Of a stretch of DNA of 9,035 nucleotides, positions 5,766 through 9,035 are shown in pieces. The notes beneath the pieces are model-generated. The model was not told the origin of the DNA. It saw only the letters and a list, made by a program, of their open reading frames with translations, and searched no databases. This DNA comes from Archangium sp. (GTDB taxonomy: Bacteria > Myxococcota > Myxococcia > Myxococcales > Myxococcaceae): assembly GCA_016793585.1 (NCBI GenBank), contig JAEUJR010000479.1:1-9035 (forward strand), in the 5' to 3' direction. The stretch's first letter is position 1. The number at the start of each line of letters is the position of its first letter. Position numbers and translations under genes: made by a program.

Positions 5766-6917
5766 TCAGGGCTTCTCGAGCGCCTCGATGAGGCTCGACA
5801 GGTCGTCGTCTGCTTCGTTGATGACGAGCGTGCCGTCGTCGGTGACCGTGCTCTTTCGGGCCGCAGGCTTCATCATCGGGAGCGGCGGAGGTGGCGCTTC
5901 GGTGACAGGCTCCAGAGCCGCCGAGGGCTCGACGAAGTCGGTCTTCTTCGCGAGCCACTCGCCATAGCGGCTGAAGGTAAAGCTGCCCTCTGCGGCGCCC
6001 GTCTCCATCGCGCTGCCGAGCTTGAAGAACTGGCCCTGCCGCACGAGCGCGCGCACCGATGAAGACGCCATCAACACCTCGCACTCGGGCACGAGCAGCT
6101 TCTGCGGCTCGCGATACCGAAGGCGCTGCGCGACGACCCCGACGAGCACGTCGGCCAGCTGCGCACAGACCGACTGCTGCACTTCGGGCGCGAAGGCGCT
6201 CACCAGGCGCTGCAGGCCCTCCGACGCCTTCGACGAGTGGAGCGTCGCCAACACCAGATGGCCGGTCTCTGCAGCCGAGAGCGTCAGCCGCATGACCTCG
6301 GGGTCGCGCAGCTCGCCCACCATCAGCACGTCGGGGTCTTCGCGGAGCGCGTCGAGCAACGCCTGCTCGAACGACGGCGTGTCGCGGCCCACTTCGCGCT
6401 GGCGAATGAACGACTTCCTCGGCTGCAGCGAGTACTCGACCGGGCTCTCGACGGTGATGATGTGCCGCGCTTCGTGCAGGTTGATTTCCTGCAGCAGCGC
6501 CGCGAGCGTCGACGTCTTGCCCGAGCCGGTCGGCCCGCACACCAGCACGAGGCCGTGCGTGGGCCGAACCAGCCGCACGAGGTCGGGGTGCAGGTTGAGG
6601 CTCTTCAGCGTCGCCTGTGACGTCGTCAGCAACCGAATCGCGAAGCCCACGCCGCGGCTCGTGCGCAGCACGTTGAGTCGGCAGCGTTGGCCGGCGAGCA
6701 CACGCGAGAGGTCGGCCGAGCCACGTTCGACGAAGCCGTTCCACTCGTCGCCCAGCAGCACCTCGCGCGCGAACGAGGTGAGCAGCGCCGCAGGGAGTGC
6801 GTCACCCTGACGCTTGAGGTTTCCCCGAACGCGAAACGTCGCGGGGAACCCACCTTCGAGGTGCACGTCACTGGCGCCCTGCTCACGGGCGCTCGCAATC
6901 AGCGTCTCCAATCGCAT
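5766..6917 (-). CDS. PilT/PilU-like twitching-motility ATPase with a variant Asp box
   Basis: A 383-residue secretion/motor ATPase of the PilT family, close to PilU in length. In order from ATG 6917: N-terminal SDVHLEGGFPATFRVRG (about 16-32), Walker A GPTGSGKT (128-135), Asp box TVESPVEY (155-162), REVGRDT (174-180), Walker B DPDVLMVGELRD (194-205, catalytic E202), His box TGHLVLATLH (218-227), and VRALVRQG (288-295), which corresponds to the PilT AIRNLIREG motif. The Asp box has Ser158 where PilT, PilB and GspE have Asp. After about residue 330 there is a tail with a PPPPLP stretch and an acidic end (INEADDDLSSL). Family members hydrolyse ATP as a cytoplasmic hexamer and retract type IV pili; no other pil gene is nearby, so this is probably an accessory paralogue. 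Start: ATG 6917 preferred; GTG 6926 is possible. Neither has a clear Shine-Dalgarno sequence. Confidence 0.9.
   Translation of the reverse strand: MRLETLIASAREQGASDVHLEGGFPATFRVRGNLKRQGDALPAALLTSFAREVLLGDEWNGFVERGSADLSRVLAGQRCRLNVLRTSRGVGFAIRLLTTSQATLKSLNLHPDLVRLVRPTHGLVLVCGPTGSGKTSTLAALLQEINLHEARHIITVESPVEYSLQPRKSFIRQREVGRDTPSFEQALLDALREDPDVLMVGELRDPEVMRLTLSAAETGHLVLATLHSSKASEGLQRLVSAFAPEVQQSVCAQLADVLVGVVAQRLRYREPQKLLVPECEVLMASSSVRALVRQGQFFKLGSAMETGAAEGSFTFSRYGEWLAKKTDFVEPSAALEPVTEAPPPPLPMMKPAARKSTVTDDGTLVINEADDDLSSLIEALEKP
5777..5797. terminator. Possible stem-loop at the VOC / PilT-like convergent end
   Basis: GCCTC (5782-5786) and GAGGC (5790-5794) form a 5-bp stem with a GAT loop, flanked by CGA/TCG (5777-5779, 5795-5797) across a two-base bulge. 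It sits 14 bases beyond the VOC stop, inside the last codons of the PilT-like gene. No T-tract follows, so an intrinsic terminator is only a possibility. Confidence 0.2.
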
Positions 6918-7098
6918 GGGCCGCACTCAAGCACCGCTCGTGCCCGCGAAACCGTCGCAACGCCTGCGAGTGACGGTCGCGCGAGTGCCAGTTTGTCAGT
7001 CGATGCCGTCGAGGCGTGACGTCCTGGGCGCTCGCACTCGTGAATACAGACGCCCATTCGTCGTCTGGAGCGCGCCCTTTTCGACCGGAGTCTTCGTG
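6918..7098. promoter_or_regulatory. Divergent intergenic region between the PilT-like and lipoprotein genes
   Basis: These 181 bp must hold the promoters of both flanking genes, as no other room exists upstream of either. I could not assign -35/-10 boxes with confidence; the least GC-rich part is near 7041-7058 (tgaatacaga region). A 7-bp inverted repeat, CGAGTGC (6982-6988) and GCACTCG (7034-7040), flanks the middle and might be an operator, but could be chance. No RNA gene was recognised. Confidence 0.45.
7086..7090 (+). promoter_or_regulatory. Shine-Dalgarno (CGGAG) for the Cys-rich lipoprotein gene
   Basis: CGGAG lies eight bases before ATG 7099. Together with the perfect lipobox 11 residues in, it fixes the start at 7099 and not at any of the upstream in-frame ATG codons, which would run antisense through the PilT-like gene. 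Confidence 0.7.
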
Positions 7099-8439
7099 AT
7101 GCGCGCTGCGCTGCTGGTGCCCCTCGTCCTCGTTGGTTGTTCTGGCCCGATGCCGATGCGGCCCGACGGTGGCTTTCTGCTGATGCTGCCCGAGGAGCCG
7201 CCGCGCACGGGCTCGACGGGTGGAGGCTTCGGCGGAGGGACGGCGATGGTCGACGCAGGCTCCGTCGTCTCGGCGAAGGGCGTCTGCGCCAACACCGTCG
7301 CGTTCCCCGCTGACCTCGGGCGCTCGTGTGGTGCCGGCTCGAACCAGCCGCTGTGTGTCGTGCAGTCGCAGTCGACGTGCGGCAGCGGCACCGTCTGCGT
7401 CTGGGACGAGGCGGCGCCGACGACGTCACGCGCGTACTGCACGGTGGGCTGCACGCTCGGTGACGCGACGACGTGCCCGGGCGGTTGGGAGTGTCTGCAG
7501 CAGGGCTGCTCGAACGGCCCGCAGACGGTCTGCGCACGTCGGGTGACGTCGATGTGCACGAGGGTCGCCGACTTCTCGACGGGGCGGGTCGTCGTCTCCA
7601 GCGCGTTGGCTTCCGCCGACGTCAGCGTCGTCGGAGTGCTTCAGGGGACGACGATGCGCGTGTTCGTCATGCGCGGTGCCACGGTCGTGCGCGAGCTCGA
7701 CTCCGTTCCCGACGTCGTGTTCACCCCGCGCCCGCTGGCGACGTTCGGGCGTGAGGCGTGGTGGTCGGTCGCGCCGAAGCTCGTGCGCGTCACCGAGGCT
7801 GGCGTCGAGACGTTCACCACGCCCGGGCTCACGGACTATGAGCTGGCGGCGTCGAACGGCACCACCGTCTCGTTCGCGGGCCTCAACGCCAGCCGCCTGC
7901 CCGTCATCGCCACGTACCGTTCGGGCGTGTTCGCGAACGCGCAGACCACCTCGACGGTGATGAACCGCTTCGCGATGGGCCTGCTGGCCGATGGCTCGCT
8001 CGTGGGCGAGTGCGTGCTCAGCCGGAGCCGCTCCGAGCTGTGCGTGACGAACGACTTCGTGACGGCCACCACCGTGGCGCTCCCTGCAGGCACGGCGATG
8101 CCCGAGCGTGACTGGAGCATCAGCGGCGCGTCGCCAACCGACTTCGCCATCGTCACGGCCGACGCCGTGGTGCGCCGCTTCCGGAACGGCCAGTGGACGA
8201 GCGATGCGTTCGTACCCGGCGACACCCGCGCCGTGTTCCAGGAGGTGGGCTCGGAGCGCTACCTCGTTCGAAGTGGTGTCGCTGACGGGGGCGCGCCGCC
8301 GTCGTCGCTGTACCTCGAGACGCCGTCGTGTTGGCGCAAGCTGCCGGCCAACAGCACGGTGTATTCGGGCTCGCTGCCCAACCGCCACGGCTACTACTCG
8401 ACGGGCCAGCAGTGGTGCGACGTGCCGCTGCCGCGCTGA
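7099..8439 (+). CDS. Cysteine-rich lipoprotein, function unknown
   Basis: A 446-residue exported lipoprotein. Residues 1-14 are a short signal with perfect lipobox L-V-G-C14. Residues 15-60 are a Gly/Pro-rich linker (PDGG, GGGFGGG, DAG). Residues 63-153 hold 12 cysteines (63, 77, 86, 94, 100, 114, 118, 126, 132, 137, 145, 153), suggesting a compact disulfide-bonded domain. From about 160 to the end there are repeated short beta-strand stretches with small turns, which could be a beta-propeller or other all-beta fold (inference), and four more cysteines (305, 315, 411, 440); 440 is close to the C-terminus and may pair with 411. I recognise no family or catalytic motif. The layout (lipobox, Gly-rich linker, Cys-rich module, beta domain) is common among myxobacterial surface proteins. 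It diverges from the PilT-like gene; a pilus or surface link is possible but unsupported. Confidence 0.85.
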   Translation: MRAALLVPLVLVGCSGPMPMRPDGGFLLMLPEEPPRTGSTGGGFGGGTAMVDAGSVVSAKGVCANTVAFPADLGRSCGAGSNQPLCVVQSQSTCGSGTVCVWDEAAPTTSRAYCTVGCTLGDATTCPGGWECLQQGCSNGPQTVCARRVTSMCTRVADFSTGRVVVSSALASADVSVVGVLQGTTMRVFVMRGATVVRELDSVPDVVFTPRPLATFGREAWWSVAPKLVRVTEAGVETFTTPGLTDYELAASNGTTVSFAGLNASRLPVIATYRSGVFANAQTTSTVMNRFAMGLLADGSLVGECVLSRSRSELCVTNDFVTATTVALPAGTAMPERDWSISGASPTDFAIVTADAVVRRFRNGQWTSDAFVPGDTRAVFQEVGSERYLVRSGVADGGAPPSSLYLETPSCWRKLPANSTVYSGSLPNRHGYYSTGQQWCDVPLPR

Positions 8440-8491
8440 CCGACTCACTGCGCCGAAGCGCCTCACAACGTGCTGCGTGCCGACGATGAAC

Positions 8492-8510
8492 GGCGATAGA
8501 CGCCATCGCC
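8492..8510 (+). promoter_or_regulatory. Stem-loop directly before the flavoprotein start codon
   Basis: GGCGAT (8492-8497) and ATCGCC (8505-8510) form a perfect 6-bp stem with a 7-base loop ending at the base before ATG 8511, where a Shine-Dalgarno sequence would be expected; none is seen. It may affect translation initiation, or be chance in GC-rich DNA. Confidence 0.3.
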
Positions 8511-9035
8511 ATGAGCACTCCCGTCGTTCCTTCGCAGGCGCGCGTCGTCGTCATCGGCGGCGGCATCATCGGCACCTCGGTCGCGTACCACCTGGCCCAC
8601 ATGGGCTGGAAAGACGTGGTGCTGCTCGAGCGCGACCGCATCACCTCGGGCACCACGTGGCACGCGGCCGGCCTGATGGTGACGTTCGGCTCCTTGTCGG
8701 ACACGTCGACCGAGATGCGCAAGTACACGCGCGACCTCTACTCGCGGCTCGAAGAAGAGACGGGCCAGGCGACGGGCTTCAAGCCGGTGGGCTTCATCGA
8801 GCTCGCCTCCGACAAAGACCGCCTCGAGGAGTACCGGCGCGTCTCGGCGTACAACCGCTACAAGGGCATCGACGTGCAGGAGATTGGCCCCGCGCAGGTG
8901 AAGGAGCTGTTCCCCCTCGCCAAAGTCGACGACGTGCTCGCCGGCTTCTACGTGAAGGGTGACGGCCGCACGAACCCGGTCGACACCACCATGGCGCTCG
9001 CGAAGGGCGCGCGCATGCAGGGCGCGAAGATTCTC
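8511..9035 (+). CDS. FAD-dependent oxidoreductase, dimethylglycine/sarcosine dehydrogenase type (5' part)
   Basis: The reading frame stays open to the window edge; 175 N-terminal residues are visible. A Rossmann dinucleotide-binding motif RVVVIGGGIIGTSVAYHLA (11-29) is followed by the acidic residue E40 at the end of the second strand (VVLLERD), typical of FAD binding. SGTTWHAAGLM (46-56) is the signature of dimethylglycine/sarcosine dehydrogenases; in characterised members the His of this motif (here H51) holds FAD covalently. The following TGFKPVGFIELASDKDR and the region GDGRTNPVDTTMALA (155-169) also match this family. Such enzymes oxidatively demethylate N-methylated glycines, and long members of about 800 residues carry a C-terminal GcvT-like folate domain; whether this one does is outside the window. 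ATG 8511 is the only start near the family N-terminus. It lies 71 bp after the lipoprotein stop with no clear terminator between. No signal peptide: cytoplasmic. Confidence 0.88.
   Translation, partial: MSTPVVPSQARVVVIGGGIIGTSVAYHLAHMGWKDVVLLERDRITSGTTWHAAGLMVTFGSLSDTSTEMRKYTRDLYSRLEEETGQATGFKPVGFIELASDKDRLEEYRRVSAYNRYKGIDVQEIGPAQVKELFPLAKVDDVLAGFYVKGDGRTNPVDTTMALAKGARMQGAKIL

Noticed and set aside
5665..6744. Long minus-strand frame (359 codons) overlapping the PilT-like gene
   Set aside because: It is an Arg/Ala/Pro-rich out-of-frame shadow of a gene with complete ATPase motifs.
6970..7000. Possible sigma-54 promoter (TGGCAC on the minus strand) and a TTGTCA -35 box on the plus strand
   Set aside because: No GC at the required 10-base distance for sigma-54, and no credible -10 box at 16-18 bases from TTGTCA.
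6814..7098. Upstream extension of the lipoprotein frame to an ATG at 6814
   Set aside because: The extension lies antisense in the PilT-like gene; the CGGAG site and lipobox place the start at 7099.
7426..8466. Long minus-strand frame (346 codons) opposite the lipoprotein gene
   Set aside because: Arg/His-rich shadow with no recognisable motif; the plus-strand gene has a Shine-Dalgarno sequence and perfect lipobox.
8450..8470. GCGC-CGAA-GCGC mini-hairpin after the lipoprotein gene
   Set aside because: Only four base pairs and no T-tract; too weak to call a terminator.
8108..8962. Plus-strand frame of 284 codons spanning the lipoprotein end and flavoprotein start
   Set aside because: It overlaps both real genes out of frame and is Arg-rich and low-complexity.

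Overview
The window is a gene-dense, GC-rich stretch of bacterial chromosome. It looks like a member of the Myxococcota, probably a Myxococcales/Archangiaceae-type genome. This is inferred from four things: the strong preference for G/C in third codon positions; the cysteine-rich lipoproteins with Asp-Ala-Gly and Asp-Gly-Gly linkers; a MopE-type protein with DxDxDG/DCDD repeats; and a PilT-type motor gene standing alone, away from a pil cluster. No rRNA, tRNA, CRISPR array, insertion sequence or phage gene was recognised, and nothing suggests a recent insertion.

Layout. (1) Plus strand, 1-1031: the 3' end of a fatty-acid hydroxylase/sterol desaturase gene, then a TrhA/hemolysin-III (PAQR-type) membrane protein. 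(2) Minus strand, 5399-1035: four genes read in the order AraC-type regulator, POTRA/beta-barrel outer-membrane protein, DUF1801-YdeI/OmdA protein, Cys-rich MopE-like lipoprotein. Gaps are 51, 0 and 45 bp, so the last three are probably one operon. (3) Plus strand, 5392-5763: a small VOC (glyoxalase-fold) protein whose start overlaps the start of the AraC gene head to head. (4) Minus strand, 6917-5766: a PilT/PilU-like ATPase with an altered Asp box and a Pro-rich/acidic tail. (5) Plus strand, 7099-8439: a Cys-rich lipoprotein of unknown function, sharing a 181-bp divergent region with the ATPase gene. (6) Plus strand, 8511 to the window end: the N-terminal part of a dimethylglycine/sarcosine dehydrogenase-type flavoprotein.

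How the genes may work together. The first pair are both membrane-lipid-associated families. The outer-membrane protein, YdeI-like protein and MopE-like lipoprotein form a plausible envelope operon. The AraC and VOC genes look like a divergent regulator/target detoxification pair. Both convergent junctions are very tight (3 bp and 2 bp between stop codons). No stretch over 300 bases lacks a gene.

I do not see a convincing, wholly new biological system. The most distinctive points are the Ser-for-Asp change in the ATPase Asp box, the internal 54-residue duplication and three metal-motif blocks in the MopE-like lipoprotein, the head-to-head overlapping starts of AraC/VOC, and the uncharacterised lipoprotein at 7099.
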